Shown here piece after piece: positions 33,498 to 44,026 of a stretch of DNA of 64,000 nucleotides (its first letter is position 1; each line of letters starts with the position of its first letter). Source of the stretch: Dictyobacter aurantiacus (lineage in GTDB: Bacteria > Chloroflexota > Ktedonobacteria > Ktedonobacterales > Ktedonobacteraceae); NCBI RefSeq assembly GCF_003967515.1, contig NZ_BIFQ01000001.1, forward strand, positions 1,302,001 through 1,366,000, in the 5' to 3' direction. Under the pieces are notes generated by a model, which searched no databases, was not told the origin of the DNA, and saw nothing but the letters and a program-made list of their open reading frames with translations. The position numbers were made by a program, and so were the translations under genes.

Positions 33498-36023
33498 CTA
33501 TGGCTTGATACCGGTCTGGCTACTGACATCGTTGCGGATGAAGAGCCCCATGTCATAGGAACCGTCGATGCTCCCAAAAGCCTTGCGTTGCCACCACCAG
33601 TTCCAGATGTTGTTAACCGCGCGCCCCAGGTCAAATTTGGCGTTTGGCGGCGGATTATCGCCATAGCTTAGCCAGAGCCAGGGTCCAACACCTGTATACG
33701 TCTGAGGATCGGTACAGGGATGACCGGGGGTCGCCTTACACGGCGGCGGCATATATCCTTGATCCCACTGCGTACGCATATGATACTGGTGGAATTGGTA
33801 GGTATCGCGATACTGATACTGCATACTCGGCATTTGATCACCACTGGTAATGATAACCGGTATGTTTTGCGCCGTAGATGTACAGCCATTGGGATAGTTG
33901 AAGCAGACGTTGGTATAGTCACGCACGTACCAGGCGAATGGCCATGTGGCGTCCTCAACCAGGCCAATAGGAATTTTATGCTGCCCGCCATAGAGCTTCT
34001 TATCGAGGGCCGCGATCTTGTCCATCATGGTATTGACGTCAGTCGTGGTCTGCACATAGATCATCATTTCATGCGGCGCATCGGCATAGTGTACAAAGCT
34101 CAATTGGAACATGTTCTGCAGTGTGGGAACCAGCAGCAGCAGAGCCAGCACCACGGTCGCGACCGAACCACCCAGCGCCAGAGGCTTGCGCACGCGCGGC
34201 GGGATAAACGCAACGGGAGATTTGAGCTCACCGGCCAGAGGAGTGGTCTTTTCCTCAGCGATACCTACCGTCTGCGTAGAACGTCCCACGCGCTCCTTGA
34301 CAACCTGAATGACTTTAAGCACTGCTGGCTCAAGGGCGATCGCAGCCAGCAACATCATAGGCATGGTCATGTGAATCGTCAGCCAGGGCATCTTCTCACC
34401 GGCCCAGGTATAGATAAATACGTTGCCGATAAACCAGTAGACCAGGAATAGGCGGAAGCGCGTCGGACGAACCAGGCAACGAATCACTCCAACCAGGCCA
34501 AAGACCACCCCGATCTGCTCATAGAGGGGAATCAGCAAGAAGTAGTAGTACCAGGGCTGCCCACCACGCGCGACCTGCTGCTGCTGCAACCAGTAATAGA
34601 GACCCTGCCAGATGCCGTCTCCAATACCGCCGGGCAGGTTGGTGAACAGGACGCTAAACAGGACGATAAAGACGAACCAGCTACAGACGACGGCGAAGAA
34701 CCAGTGCGTCCAGGGCATTGTGACGATGGTATCCAGAACCGGCTGCCAGCGCCGCTCAACCCGGCGCGCCAGGCCACGCCGCTCTGTCGTTATCGTTCCC
34801 CTGACTTCACGTATCAGCAGGATCGCGATCACCACCGCCAGTAACATACCTAGCCACGGCAGAAGCGCGACTGTATTGGCCTTCAAACGCGCCACATAAG
34901 CATCCGCGATCGCTGTATTGGCCTTGTTCGCGGTAATATAGATTGATAACTCTTTCAACTTGCCGAAAAAGAGCTTGGCGACAATACCAAGAATAGCAAA
35001 GTAACCCAGCGTAAACCACGGAGCGGCCGTTGTTGGGATGAACTGGTCCCAGAATGGGCGCCCTTCCCTGGTATTGACGTTACGCAGCTTTAAACGTACA
35101 CCCAGTTCCCATACAATCAGGGCACCCAGGAAGCTGCCAAAGACCGCGATGGTCAGGAAAGTCGCCTCTTTGGTGGCATAGGACAGGGTAAAGGCCAGGG
35201 CAGACAACAGGAGCCAGCCACCCTTGCGGTCACGCACATAGCGAGCAATCGCCACCACGGTAAGCAAGGTGAAGAAGGCCATGTAGATATCTTCGCGGGC
35301 AAAGCGGGAGTAGTAGACCATGCTGGGTGAGATGGCCAGCAAGAAACAGGCCAGCCAGGCCCCAACTTTACTGATATAATCACGCAAGAAATACGGCAGA
35401 CCAACCAGGGCAGAGCCGAGAGTGGCGGCCGCGATACGCACAGTGGTCGTATTTACACCATGATCGGGCGCCCCTAGAAGCTGACTGATTTTATAGACAA
35501 ATGCAATGATATGAAATTGAAATGGACCGTGCGTCAACGGATCATAACGATAGCAGGAACTGGCAGCCGTCTGCGCGCAGGTCAGCCAGTTCTCCATGTT
35601 GTTATGCATCAAAATCAGCGAAAAATAGGCATGCAGGCTTTCGTCGTGGTGTAGTGGCTTATCGCCCAGTCCCCAGAAGCGCAGGATCACCCCCAGTAGA
35701 ACTACGCCCCAAAAAGCAATACCAGTCCAGAGCTGCTCCCTCGTTGGTGGCCAGAAAGATTTACGGGCCGCTGGTTCTTCATCTGCGTCTTCCCGGTCAG
35801 ACTCGCTCGGAATATCGACCTCCTCATACTCTGGCCAGGTCTGTGTATCGACCTCCGCGCCGGTATCGGGCTCACTGGCGGTCGCGGTAGGTTCTGTCGC
35901 GGGCGCAGAAGCATAATCGGTGGTAGCATCCTCGGGGATGCCACCACTATTTACATTTTCTTCAGAAACCAGACCATCAGGAGCGGTAATCTCTTCTTTT
36001 GGTTTGTTTTCAAAGCTTTTCAA
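33498..36023 (-). CDS. Agl23-like (TIGR03663) membrane glycosyltransferase-type protein, copy 1
   Basis: GT-C fold membrane protein with an acidic cytoplasmic leader (about residues 1-90, rich in Glu, Asp, Thr), roughly ten to twelve membrane segments, and an extracytoplasmic C-terminal domain. The loop after the first membrane segment reads GDKPLHHDESLHAYF, holding the acidic pair typical of GT39/PMT enzymes. TIGR03663 proteins were named for association with the archaeal N-glycan flippase region. Extracytoplasmic sugar transfer from a lipid carrier is the best guess. The start is TTG 36023 with GGGAGAGAG 7 nt upstream. It is a tandem paralogue of the next gene. Confidence 0.82.
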   Translation of the reverse strand: MKSFENKPKEEITAPDGLVSEENVNSGGIPEDATTDYASAPATEPTATASEPDTGAEVDTQTWPEYEEVDIPSESDREDADEEPAARKSFWPPTREQLWTGIAFWGVVLLGVILRFWGLGDKPLHHDESLHAYFSLILMHNNMENWLTCAQTAASSCYRYDPLTHGPFQFHIIAFVYKISQLLGAPDHGVNTTTVRIAAATLGSALVGLPYFLRDYISKVGAWLACFLLAISPSMVYYSRFAREDIYMAFFTLLTVVAIARYVRDRKGGWLLLSALAFTLSYATKEATFLTIAVFGSFLGALIVWELGVRLKLRNVNTREGRPFWDQFIPTTAAPWFTLGYFAILGIVAKLFFGKLKELSIYITANKANTAIADAYVARLKANTVALLPWLGMLLAVVIAILLIREVRGTITTERRGLARRVERRWQPVLDTIVTMPWTHWFFAVVCSWFVFIVLFSVLFTNLPGGIGDGIWQGLYYWLQQQQVARGGQPWYYYFLLIPLYEQIGVVFGLVGVIRCLVRPTRFRLFLVYWFIGNVFIYTWAGEKMPWLTIHMTMPMMLLAAIALEPAVLKVIQVVKERVGRSTQTVGIAEEKTTPLAGELKSPVAFIPPRVRKPLALGGSVATVVLALLLLVPTLQNMFQLSFVHYADAPHEMMIYVQTTTDVNTMMDKIAALDKKLYGGQHKIPIGLVEDATWPFAWYVRDYTNVCFNYPNGCTSTAQNIPVIITSGDQMPSMQYQYRDTYQFHQYHMRTQWDQGYMPPPCKATPGHPCTDPQTYTGVGPWLWLSYGDNPPPNAKFDLGRAVNNIWNWWWQRKAFGSIDGSYDMGLFIRNDVSSQTGIKP

Positions 36024-36036
36024 AGCGTCTCTCTCC

Positions 36037-38316
36037 CTATGGATTTATTCCCATATCGCTGCGAATAAAAAGTCCCATATCAGTTGATCCAGTAGTACTT
36101 CCAATGGGTTTGCGTGTCCACCACCAATCCCATATATTTTTAAATGCCAGAGCGGGGTTAAAAAACGCGCCATCTGGAGGAGTATCACCATAACTCAACC
36201 AGAGCCATGGACCGACGCCACCCCACGTGGGCTGCCCCTGGCAAGAATCGGTTACAGAAGGAATACACGGTCTGGGCTTATACCCTTCATCCCACCAGGT
36301 ACGTAGCTGATAATGATGAAATAGATAAGCCGCTGTGCGGCCCCGAGCATCACCGGTGCTATATTGTGCCTGCGCCTTACTTAAATCGCCACCGGCAATA
36401 ATAGCACCCGGCTTCGCGTCCGAGCAACCTGCAGGGAAACCATAACAGACGTTGGGGTAATCACGCAAGTACCAATAAAATGGCCAGTTTGCCTCAGGCA
36501 TGACTCCAATACTTAGCTTATGACGCCCATGATACAGTTTCTCGTCCAACTGGTCAATTTTTTTCATGACCGCGTTAACATCGGTGGTCGTCTGTACATA
36601 AATCATCATTTCATGTGGAGCATCGGCATAATGCACAAATGATACCTGCCACATATTCTGTAACGTCAGTATCAATAAGAAAATCGTAGCCAGGGCACCT
36701 GCTATGGTGCCAATCGATGATGCAATAACCCTCTTTGATTGTACCCTATTTTGCCCTTTTTGCGTAAGGTTTTGCCCACTTTTTACTAATACACTTAAAC
36801 GATTGAACAGAGGCTCCAGTCCGATTGCGGCCAACAGCAGCATGGGCATGATCATGTGAATCGTCAGCCAGGGCATCTTCTCACCGGCCCAGGTATAGAT
36901 AAACAGGTTGCCGATAAACCAGTAGACCAGGAATAGGCGGAAACGCGTCGGACGAACCAGGCAACGAATCACTCCAACCAGGCCAAAGAGCACCCCGATC
37001 TGCTCATAAAGAGGAATCAGCAAGAAATAATAATACCACGGTTGACTGCCACGCGCGACCTGCTGCTGCTGCAACCAGTAATAGAGACCCTGCCAGATAC
37101 CATCTCCAATGCCGTTGGCCAGGTAGGTAAAAAAGACAGAGAACAACAGGACAAAGATCAGAGCACCTACAACCAGGGCGCTGGACCAGTATTGCCAGGG
37201 CAGGGTTATCAACGCGTCCAGGGTGGGCTGCTTCAGCGGATCTATACGTGCCGCCAACCCCTTACGGACCGGAGCAGACTTCTTTTGCAGCCGATCTCTC
37301 CCCCAGCATAGCAACACATACAGGGAGATCAACAGACCCAGCCATGGGAGCACGACTACCGTCTGCTGTTTGATATTATTGATGATTTCATCAGAGGCGG
37401 CCGTATAGGTATTGATATACGCCGAGGTATCTTTCATCCATCCAAAGCACCACATCGCCAGTGGCGCACAACACAGTAGCAATACCACTACGCACAGCGG
37501 GGCCGCCGTCCTGGGCCCGTACCTTCCCAGAAAGGAATCTGGTCGAAAGCGGGAACGCACAGAAACCCTACAGCCACCCTCCCAGGCCAGTAAAACAAGC
37601 AAGAAACTGCCGAAAATGGCGATGCTGAGAAACGTTGCCTCCTTTGTTGCGTACGAAAGCACAAAAGCGACCGTGCCTGTGATAAACCAGCCTTTACGCC
37701 GATCGCGCATATACCGTCCCGCCGCAACAACCAGCAGCAGGGTAAAGAAGGCCATGTAGATGTCTTCGCGGGCAAAGCGGGAGTAATAGACCATGCCGGG
37801 TGAGACAGCTAGCAAAAGACAGGCCAGCCACGCCCCCATCTTCCCCAGGTAATCGCGCAAGAAATAGGGCAGAACGACCAACACCGTTCCCAGGGTGGCG
37901 GCCGCGATACGCACAGTGGTCGTGTTTACGCCATGATCGGGCAGACCCAGCCACTGACAACACTGGTAGACAAAGGCAATAATATGAAATTGAAATGGTC
38001 CATGAAGAAGAGGATCATAATGATAGCAGGCCATCGTCTGATCAAAACAGCTTTTCCAGTTCTCCAGATTATGCAGCAGTTGCAATGAGTAATAGGCATG
38101 CAGACTCTCATCGTGGTGCAGCGGCTTTATCCCAAGCTGCCAGAAGCGTAGCGCAGCCCCCAGCAAAAAAACCAGTAGAAAGGGCAGCAGGTGTTTGCGT
38201 TGTTCACCCCCCAGCCAGTCGGGCCACCGCATCTCCTTCTGCTCCATCGGAGTCGAAGCTAATTGCTTCTCAACATCCACTACCGATTGCCTTTGTTTAC
38301 TTTTGTATATTGGCAC
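36037..38316 (-). CDS. Agl23-like (TIGR03663) membrane glycosyltransferase-type protein, copy 2
   Basis: Paralogue of the gene 13 nt downstream, with the same order of features: short polar leader, membrane segments, GIKPLHHDESLHAYYSLQLL loop, YDPLLHGPFQFHIIAF and an extracytoplasmic end. It lacks the long acidic leader. The GTG at 38316 is preferred because GGAGGG lies exactly 6 nt upstream; a GTG at 38343 is the alternative. Around 36838-37110 the DNA is nearly identical to copy 1 although the flanking parts have diverged, which suggests gene conversion. The two probably form one transcript. Confidence 0.82.
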   Translation of the reverse strand: MPIYKSKQRQSVVDVEKQLASTPMEQKEMRWPDWLGGEQRKHLLPFLLVFLLGAALRFWQLGIKPLHHDESLHAYYSLQLLHNLENWKSCFDQTMACYHYDPLLHGPFQFHIIAFVYQCCQWLGLPDHGVNTTTVRIAAATLGTVLVVLPYFLRDYLGKMGAWLACLLLAVSPGMVYYSRFAREDIYMAFFTLLLVVAAGRYMRDRRKGWFITGTVAFVLSYATKEATFLSIAIFGSFLLVLLAWEGGCRVSVRSRFRPDSFLGRYGPRTAAPLCVVVLLLCCAPLAMWCFGWMKDTSAYINTYTAASDEIINNIKQQTVVVLPWLGLLISLYVLLCWGRDRLQKKSAPVRKGLAARIDPLKQPTLDALITLPWQYWSSALVVGALIFVLLFSVFFTYLANGIGDGIWQGLYYWLQQQQVARGSQPWYYYFLLIPLYEQIGVLFGLVGVIRCLVRPTRFRLFLVYWFIGNLFIYTWAGEKMPWLTIHMIMPMLLLAAIGLEPLFNRLSVLVKSGQNLTQKGQNRVQSKRVIASSIGTIAGALATIFLLILTLQNMWQVSFVHYADAPHEMMIYVQTTTDVNAVMKKIDQLDEKLYHGRHKLSIGVMPEANWPFYWYLRDYPNVCYGFPAGCSDAKPGAIIAGGDLSKAQAQYSTGDARGRTAAYLFHHYQLRTWWDEGYKPRPCIPSVTDSCQGQPTWGGVGPWLWLSYGDTPPDGAFFNPALAFKNIWDWWWTRKPIGSTTGSTDMGLFIRSDMGINP

Positions 38317-38707
38317 TTTCTTCCCTCCAATCTCGCCAACCACAACACGTCAAAAACAACACTGAACGCTACCTACGCGTTACGACCGGGACATAGTAGC
38401 TGATAGCGACAGCCTGCTCAGAAACAACTTATCAGGTATATGATACACCTTGCGAAAAATATGATATTTTAGTCGGAAATTGTCTTTTCTATGCGCAAGA
38501 AAAATAAGGATACCTATTTCTAGTGCTTCAACACCATAGATATGTAGCCATAGAGCGAGCGTATAACGAAATAGCTGGTAAAATATAGGTGGGTAAAGGC
38601 TTATAAAAGAGGGCCAGCACTGGTAATATCTGAAGCACTTAAAAAACAATGATCGTAGCCCATCAGTGGATTGAATAGCATCAAAGGATAAAAGTACTGC
38701 TTTTCGA
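38317..38707. other. Intergenic region, nothing recognised
   Basis: AT-rich DNA between copy 2 of the Agl23-like genes and the ArnT-like gene. No promoter of good quality, hairpin or credible gene is visible. Confidence 0.45.
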
Positions 38708-40570
38708 TTATTTATCAGGTAGTCTCAAGCCCGAGGTGAGCTTTGCTAGCAATTGTTGAGGTGTGTAGGGATAGTGAGGATCCCGCACAAAGATACGGGC
38801 TGTGGGATGATCAAAGACCGAATAACTTTCGTCGGCGTTGCTATCATCTAGCGTGATACCAAACAGGTGAGGATGGTTCTCGAACTGCGCAGCCAGGTGA
38901 AAACCCAGTTGTCCGCTAAAGAGCAACTGATAATAACGGATGGTCAGTGGATAGCGTCCGGGAGAACGGGGGATTGACTTGTCCAGCCGATCCGTTGGCA
39001 TCGTAATCGCCTCAACGGTGGGCAATAGGTTCGCCAGTTGTTGTGCCTTGGCTTGCGTGTCATCTCCATACAGATCCAGTCCCGTTGTCGGCTGACCGTT
39101 CACATCCGTATAGGTCGCCTGCTTATATTCGTCGGGAGTATGTTTGCCAACAGGAAAAGGCAGGGCATCGTCCCACTGCTCATAGGTAAGAACGCTGCCA
39201 GGTGCGATATGCTGATAGATCCAATTAGAGGCTTGAATGCGAGTATTAGGTTCGCTATACACATTCAACAAGGCCAATCCCTGAAACATTGTGCCACCCA
39301 GCACGAACAGAAGGATAATAACCTGCAAACAGGGCTTGAGCCATGACATACGCTCCAGAGCAGGCCACTTCCACCAGCGTATCCGCTGCGACAGAACGAT
39401 CACGAAGGCGGACGCGATCACAATCAAAAAGGGATAGACGGGCAACAGGTAGCGCATGAATTTCACAAAAAAACTGCCTACGATAATACTATAGACCAGC
39501 ACCCAGAGCAGCACGATCAACCAGCTGCTTTGCCAGTTGCGCCACAACAACCAGGCCAGCCAACCACAACCGATCAGGGCACTGGTGCCAGCACCAATCC
39601 CCATGCCCCACAGGAGCAGGTTCTGTCCCTGATAGATAAAAGGCAGGGTACCAGCGAATTGTCGTACATATGGCAGATCTAGCGTGCCACGAGCAAGATT
39701 TCCTTGATCCGACACCTGCTTGATAAACGCAGGCATATCCAGCAATGCATATGGCTGGGTACCGAAAAAAGCCACCATCATTAAGATGGCGGCCCCAAAT
39801 AGAGCCAGGGCCAGATCGAAAAAGCGGCGGTAGCGTTGCCAGCGCAACCAGGCCGCGCACAAAAGTGGCAACACCAGCGGAGCAGCGCTAAATTTGGTAG
39901 CCATGGCCAGGCCATAGGATACCCCGGCCAGCAATGCCCACAAGAATGGACGTGGACTATCTACCCAAAGAACACAGAAAAAGACGGTCAGAACGACAAA
40001 GAAAGCCAGCAGGGTATCGACCGCATAAAAATGGGAGAGCTGCAGGTGCAGGGGTGTAAAGGCCAGTAATGCGGCCGCTAGCAAGGCCACCGACCAGGCT
40101 TGCGATTGCAACTGCTTCGTTTTGCGCGCCAGCACACCCGCCAGGCAGGCCGTCACCAATATCGTCCCGCTATCAAAGATAGCCGAGACCACACGCCCGA
40201 CCAGCGTCAGAGGAAAGAAATTTGTCGCATCATGCAGATTATACCCCAGCACACGACCAATGACAGCCAGCAGGTAGATAGGAAAAGATCCATAGGCAAA
40301 AAACTGTGGATTGAGGGGAGAGAGCGCGGGATTCACAAACTCGGCCCAGCTTGTCGGCCAGCCTAGCGAGGTCACATGGAACAGGATCTGCCGTTCATCA
40401 GGATGGAAGCTATCGCCAGCATCCCAGTTCAGCCCGTACAGGCGTAAGCCACAACCCAGCAATACCAGGACTATCAGCAGCCAGAACTGCCAGCGTGCAA
40501 TCAGCTTCACATCATCCCTTTCTCTTGCAGTTCCTGACCCGCTAACCAACGATGATAGCCAGGTATGCAT
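38708..40570 (-). CDS. ArnT/PMT-like membrane glycosyltransferase (GT39/GT83 type)
   Basis: GT-C membrane enzyme of 620 residues with about eleven hydrophobic segments. The first extracytoplasmic loop has GDSFHPDERQILFH, with the Asp-Glu pair used by PMT and ArnT enzymes to transfer a sugar from polyprenyl phosphate. The C-terminal part (after about residue 440) is extracytoplasmic. ATG 40570 follows a GTG at 40573; a promoter at 40586-40614 gives a nearly leaderless transcript. Together with the two Agl23-like genes it forms a cluster for sugar attachment at the outer face of the membrane. Confidence 0.85.
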   Translation of the reverse strand: MHTWLSSLVSGSGTARERDDVKLIARWQFWLLIVLVLLGCGLRLYGLNWDAGDSFHPDERQILFHVTSLGWPTSWAEFVNPALSPLNPQFFAYGSFPIYLLAVIGRVLGYNLHDATNFFPLTLVGRVVSAIFDSGTILVTACLAGVLARKTKQLQSQAWSVALLAAALLAFTPLHLQLSHFYAVDTLLAFFVVLTVFFCVLWVDSPRPFLWALLAGVSYGLAMATKFSAAPLVLPLLCAAWLRWQRYRRFFDLALALFGAAILMMVAFFGTQPYALLDMPAFIKQVSDQGNLARGTLDLPYVRQFAGTLPFIYQGQNLLLWGMGIGAGTSALIGCGWLAWLLWRNWQSSWLIVLLWVLVYSIIVGSFFVKFMRYLLPVYPFLIVIASAFVIVLSQRIRWWKWPALERMSWLKPCLQVIILLFVLGGTMFQGLALLNVYSEPNTRIQASNWIYQHIAPGSVLTYEQWDDALPFPVGKHTPDEYKQATYTDVNGQPTTGLDLYGDDTQAKAQQLANLLPTVEAITMPTDRLDKSIPRSPGRYPLTIRYYQLLFSGQLGFHLAAQFENHPHLFGITLDDSNADESYSVFDHPTARIFVRDPHYPYTPQQLLAKLTSGLRLPDK

Positions 40571-40585
40571 CACTCTTCGATCTCA

Positions 40586-40614
40586 AGTATATTGATTATG
40601 CCATCTGTGGTCAA
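40586..40614 (-). promoter_or_regulatory. Promoter of the ArnT-like gene
   Basis: Minus strand TTGACC (40614-40609), 17 nt, TATACT (40591-40586); start near 40579, only about 9 nt before the ATG. Confidence 0.6.
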
Positions 40615-40780
40615 GAGGTCATATCAGCTCAATCTTCACCTGCTGCCAGTTGATGTCATATCGCGCTCTTCTTTTCGCTGGTTGCATAAAGATTTCCGCT
40701 TTCCACCACAATCAAAGGCATCTTATTTATAAGGAAGATAAAGAAACCTGCCGTTCATTCGTTTACAGACAGGAGTGAAT

Positions 40781-41266
40781 ATGCAACAGACGCACAATAC
40801 GACCCTGAAGATGCTAAATGGAGCCGCCTTCTTCTTTGCCTCACCCGGTCCAGACCGGCATAATTCATTGCTGGTCGATACGATCGAGCTTTTTGCGCCT
40901 CGCTATACTCCTGGCGCTTATATCCTGCGCCTGCAAGATCCAACCAACACGATCGATATTCTGGAACGGAACCAGCTTCAACAGTTCAGTCTGGGCACCA
41001 TTCCTTCACCTGATCTGCCAGATATCCTGCTCTATCAAGCCAGCAAACGGGTACTATTCTGCGTCGATGTGCTTACGATGCATGGCTTTGTCTCCTTACA
41101 GCGCAAGCAAACCCTTGAGCAGGCCATGATCAGTTGTCCTCTGCGCCGCGTCTACATTAGCTCATGTTACGATTTTTATGACTATAAGCAATTCGCCGAT
41201 CGCATCGCCTGGGGCACCTATGTCTGGCTCGCGCATGCACCCGAACATACCATTTTCCGCTGGTAG
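40781..41266 (+). CDS. Stand-alone BsuBI/PstI restriction endonuclease-like domain
   Basis: The 161-residue product resembles the C-terminal catalytic domain of BsuBI/PstI-type endonucleases (PF06616), recalled from family knowledge. It has FAPRYTPGAYILRLQDPTNT, LPDILLY (P80-D81), VDVLTMHG (D96, H101-G102; family form is close to IEAVTSHG), YISSCYDF and IAWGTYVWLAHAPEH (family form IAWETEVWIA). The N-terminal DNA-recognition domain of about 150 residues is missing, the position where the family often has Lys (GDxxxK-like) is Thr, and no methyltransferase is nearby. It may be a nuclease without a partner, a domesticated domain or a regulator. AGGAG is 5 nt before ATG 40781. Confidence 0.6.
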   Translation: MQQTHNTTLKMLNGAAFFFASPGPDRHNSLLVDTIELFAPRYTPGAYILRLQDPTNTIDILERNQLQQFSLGTIPSPDLPDILLYQASKRVLFCVDVLTMHGFVSLQRKQTLEQAMISCPLRRVYISSCYDFYDYKQFADRIAWGTYVWLAHAPEHTIFRW

Positions 41267-41304
41267 CCAGCCGGGGCACTGATACTAATCCTTCACCGCA
41301 CTAT

Positions 41305-43806
41305 TTATGCGGCCGCGTGTTCCTGCCCATTGATACTGGTGATCAGGGTAGCGGCATTGTATGGTTGTACTGTGAGCATAATCTCTCCGTGAACTACATC
41401 GGCCAGGATGGTGTCGCCAGCGCAAAAGGAGCCGCGCAGAAGCTCTTCCGCCAGCGTATCATCTAGCAGACGTTGTACGGTACGGCGCAGGGGACGCGCG
41501 CCATATTCAGCATCATAACCACGCTCAACCAGGAAGGCGCGTGCCCTATCTGTAACCTGCAGTTCGATATCGATGGCCGCCATCCTTTGCCGGGTCTGCG
41601 TTATCATTAAATCAACGATTTCGCGCAGGTGGGTAGGTTCAAGAGGATGAAAGACAATCGTCTCATCAAGGCGATTGAGCAGTTCAGGTCTGAACACCTC
41701 TTTCAATCCTTGAAAGATCTGCTCTCGCATACACCGGTACTCCTCATGGCGCGCTTCCCGCTCATGGCGCTGACTGCTAAAGGTCATTTTCCCCGGCCGC
41801 GCATGGGCAGTGCCAATGTTTGAGGTCAAAATGATGATGGTATGCCGAAAATCGACACGCACGCCATGTGCATCGGTCAAATAACCGTCCTCTAATATCT
41901 GTAGAAGAAGGTCAAGCACCTTTGGATGAGCTTTTTCAATCTCGTCGAACAGCACGACGCTATAGGGTCGACGCCGTACCGTTTCGGTCAACTGTCCCGC
42001 CTGGTCATAACCAACATAGCCGGGAGGAGCGCTGACCAGGCGTGAGGTATGATGGCTCTCCATAAACTCCGACATATCCAGCTTTAACATGGCATCTTCA
42101 TTGCCAAAGAGGGTAGCCGCCAGAGCGCGCGCCAGTTCAGTCTTGCCAACACCGGTCGGGCCAACAAAGACAAACGAGCCGATCGGGCGACGACAATCGC
42201 GCACGTTCGCCCGCGAGCGTCGAATGGCCCTGGACACGGCCAGTACCGCCTCATGCTGTCCAATGACGCGTCTATGCAGGCTCTCCTCAAGATTGAGCAG
42301 GTGGAAGCGCTCTTCTCCGGCTATCTGCACTACCGGGATACCGGTCCACATCGCGACTACGTCGGCGATATCCTCCCCCGTTACCACCATACCATGTTCC
42401 TGATTAAAAGCATACCAGTCGTGTTCAGCCTTCCATAACGTCTGGCGTAGCTGACGCTCCTGGCACAAGAGATGGGCGGCCCGTGGAAAGTCGCGTCTGG
42501 CAATGGCGCAATCCTTTTCATGGTGAACCGCGCTAAGGGCACCACGCAATTGCAATACCTGGTCGGGAAAGAACGAGCGCTGCACGCAGACGCGCGCGGC
42601 CGCTTCATCCAGGACATCCAGGGCTTTGTCAGGCTGAAAACGGTTCTGGATATAGCGTGTGGACATTTTGACCGCCGCCTGTAAGGCATCGTCTGTGAGC
42701 GTGAGACCATGAAATTCCTCATAGCGCGCGCGCAGGCCCTGCAAGATCTTCAGGGTCTCCTGCTCCGTGGTTTCAGCGACCATCACAGGTTGAAAGCGCC
42801 GTTCCAGGGCAGCGTCGGCCTCGATATTTTTTCGATACTCATCTAGAGTAGTAGCGCCAATACACTGAAACTCACCACGGGCCAGCATGGGCTTAAACAG
42901 ATTGGCCACATCTAATGAGCCCTCGGCCACACCGGCCTGGGCCAGTGTGTGCAATTCATCAATGACGAGGATAATCCCCGGTGTCGTCGCAATCTCATGC
43001 AAGATGTGCTTCAGACGCTCCTCCAGGTCGCCACGAAATTTGGTGCCGATCGCCAGCGAGCCCACATCCAGGGCTACGATGCGATGCTTTAACAAACCAT
43101 CCGGCACCCGCCCCTGAACGATGCGCAGGGCCAGCCCTTCAGCGATCGCGGTCTTTCCGACGCCCGCCGGACCGATTAAGACAGGATTGTTCTTGGTGCG
43201 GCGCAATAAGATTTGCATGGTGCGCTCAAGCTCAGCCTCGCGTCCAATTAAGGGATCTAAGAGATTCTCCAGCGCGGCCAGCGTCAGATCCCGGCTGACC
43301 TGGTTGAGGACTGGCGTGGCCTCGTAACGGGTGTGATAATGCGTTGAGAGCAGCAGACGTTCGTAGCCGCCATTCATTAAAGCGGCAAACTGATTACGAG
43401 CTACATCCAGATGGATTCCAAAGCTTTCTAGCACCCCTAGCGCCACGCTATTCTGCTCCTCCAGAATAGCTAGAAACAAATGCTCTAAACCCACCAACCC
43501 CTCCTCACCTTCACTGGCGACCTCTTCCGCGCGCGCCAGGGTCGCCCGGGCAGCTACATTGAGGGATGGCTCGCTTAAAATAGCCTTATTGCCGCGTCCA
43601 ATCACAAAATCTAACGCCTGTGTAATGCTCGCGGTACTCACATGTAGAGACGCAAATAAGCCCTCGATCAGCGTGTCTTGCAATCTCAATATGCCAAGCA
43701 GCAGATGCTCAGAGCCGATCAGGCGATGACGCAGGCGCTGAGCCTCTTCACGAGCAAAGGCGATGACTTGCCGCACGTCCGGGCAATATTTGTCGTATCT
43801 CCCCAT
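41305..43806 (-). CDS. clpC: ATP-dependent Clp protease ATPase subunit ClpC
   Basis: Class I AAA+ unfoldase of 833 residues. Two N-terminal Clp repeats (about 1-145), AAA-1 with [15 protein letters not shown] (Walker A near residue 210), the middle segment with a UVR-like motif ([17 protein letters not shown]), AAA-2 with [17 protein letters not shown] (near 550) and the C-terminal small domain are all complete. In Gram-positive lineages ClpC works with ClpP and adaptor proteins in quality control. No clpP, ctsR or mcsAB genes are adjacent, and no CIRCE or CtsR-type site is seen upstream. AAGGAG precedes the ATG. Confidence 0.95.
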   Translation of the reverse strand: MGRYDKYCPDVRQVIAFAREEAQRLRHRLIGSEHLLLGILRLQDTLIEGLFASLHVSTASITQALDFVIGRGNKAILSEPSLNVAARATLARAEEVASEGEEGLVGLEHLFLAILEEQNSVALGVLESFGIHLDVARNQFAALMNGGYERLLLSTHYHTRYEATPVLNQVSRDLTLAALENLLDPLIGREAELERTMQILLRRTKNNPVLIGPAGVGKTAIAEGLALRIVQGRVPDGLLKHRIVALDVGSLAIGTKFRGDLEERLKHILHEIATTPGIILVIDELHTLAQAGVAEGSLDVANLFKPMLARGEFQCIGATTLDEYRKNIEADAALERRFQPVMVAETTEQETLKILQGLRARYEEFHGLTLTDDALQAAVKMSTRYIQNRFQPDKALDVLDEAAARVCVQRSFFPDQVLQLRGALSAVHHEKDCAIARRDFPRAAHLLCQERQLRQTLWKAEHDWYAFNQEHGMVVTGEDIADVVAMWTGIPVVQIAGEERFHLLNLEESLHRRVIGQHEAVLAVSRAIRRSRANVRDCRRPIGSFVFVGPTGVGKTELARALAATLFGNEDAMLKLDMSEFMESHHTSRLVSAPPGYVGYDQAGQLTETVRRRPYSVVLFDEIEKAHPKVLDLLLQILEDGYLTDAHGVRVDFRHTIIILTSNIGTAHARPGKMTFSSQRHEREARHEEYRCMREQIFQGLKEVFRPELLNRLDETIVFHPLEPTHLREIVDLMITQTRQRMAAIDIELQVTDRARAFLVERGYDAEYGARPLRRTVQRLLDDTLAEELLRGSFCAGDTILADVVHGEIMLTVQPYNAATLITSINGQEHAAA

Positions 43807-43991
43807 CTTTATCTCCTTGTGAGGTCACTATCTGTCGCAGTGTCTTATGAATACATATCGGGACCATGCGTTTTTTTAACAGAGCTATGAGTCGAGGATT
43901 CGTAAATCAGGGGAAAAAGTCCTACCAGGCTATAGATCCACAATTGATGCATGATAGAACGCAACAGGCAATAAGCTACGGGAGAAAGCAC

Positions 43992-44021
43992 AAAAAAAGG
44001 ACCGGCTTTGCAACCAGTCCT
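43992..44021 (-). terminator. Terminator of tRNA-Arg copy 1
   Basis: On the minus strand AGGACTGG (44021-44014) pairs with CCGGTCCT (44005-43998) and is followed by a seven-T run to 43992. Confidence 0.8.
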
Positions 44022-44026
44022 ATGTG

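Noticed and set aside
38380..38649. 89-codon minus-strand frame
   Set aside because: AT-rich aromatic composition, no ribosome site, no family.
43807..43990. CIRCE or CtsR-type heat-shock site before clpC
   Set aside because: No TTAGCACTC inverted repeat or GGTCAAANANNTCAAA-like site was found.
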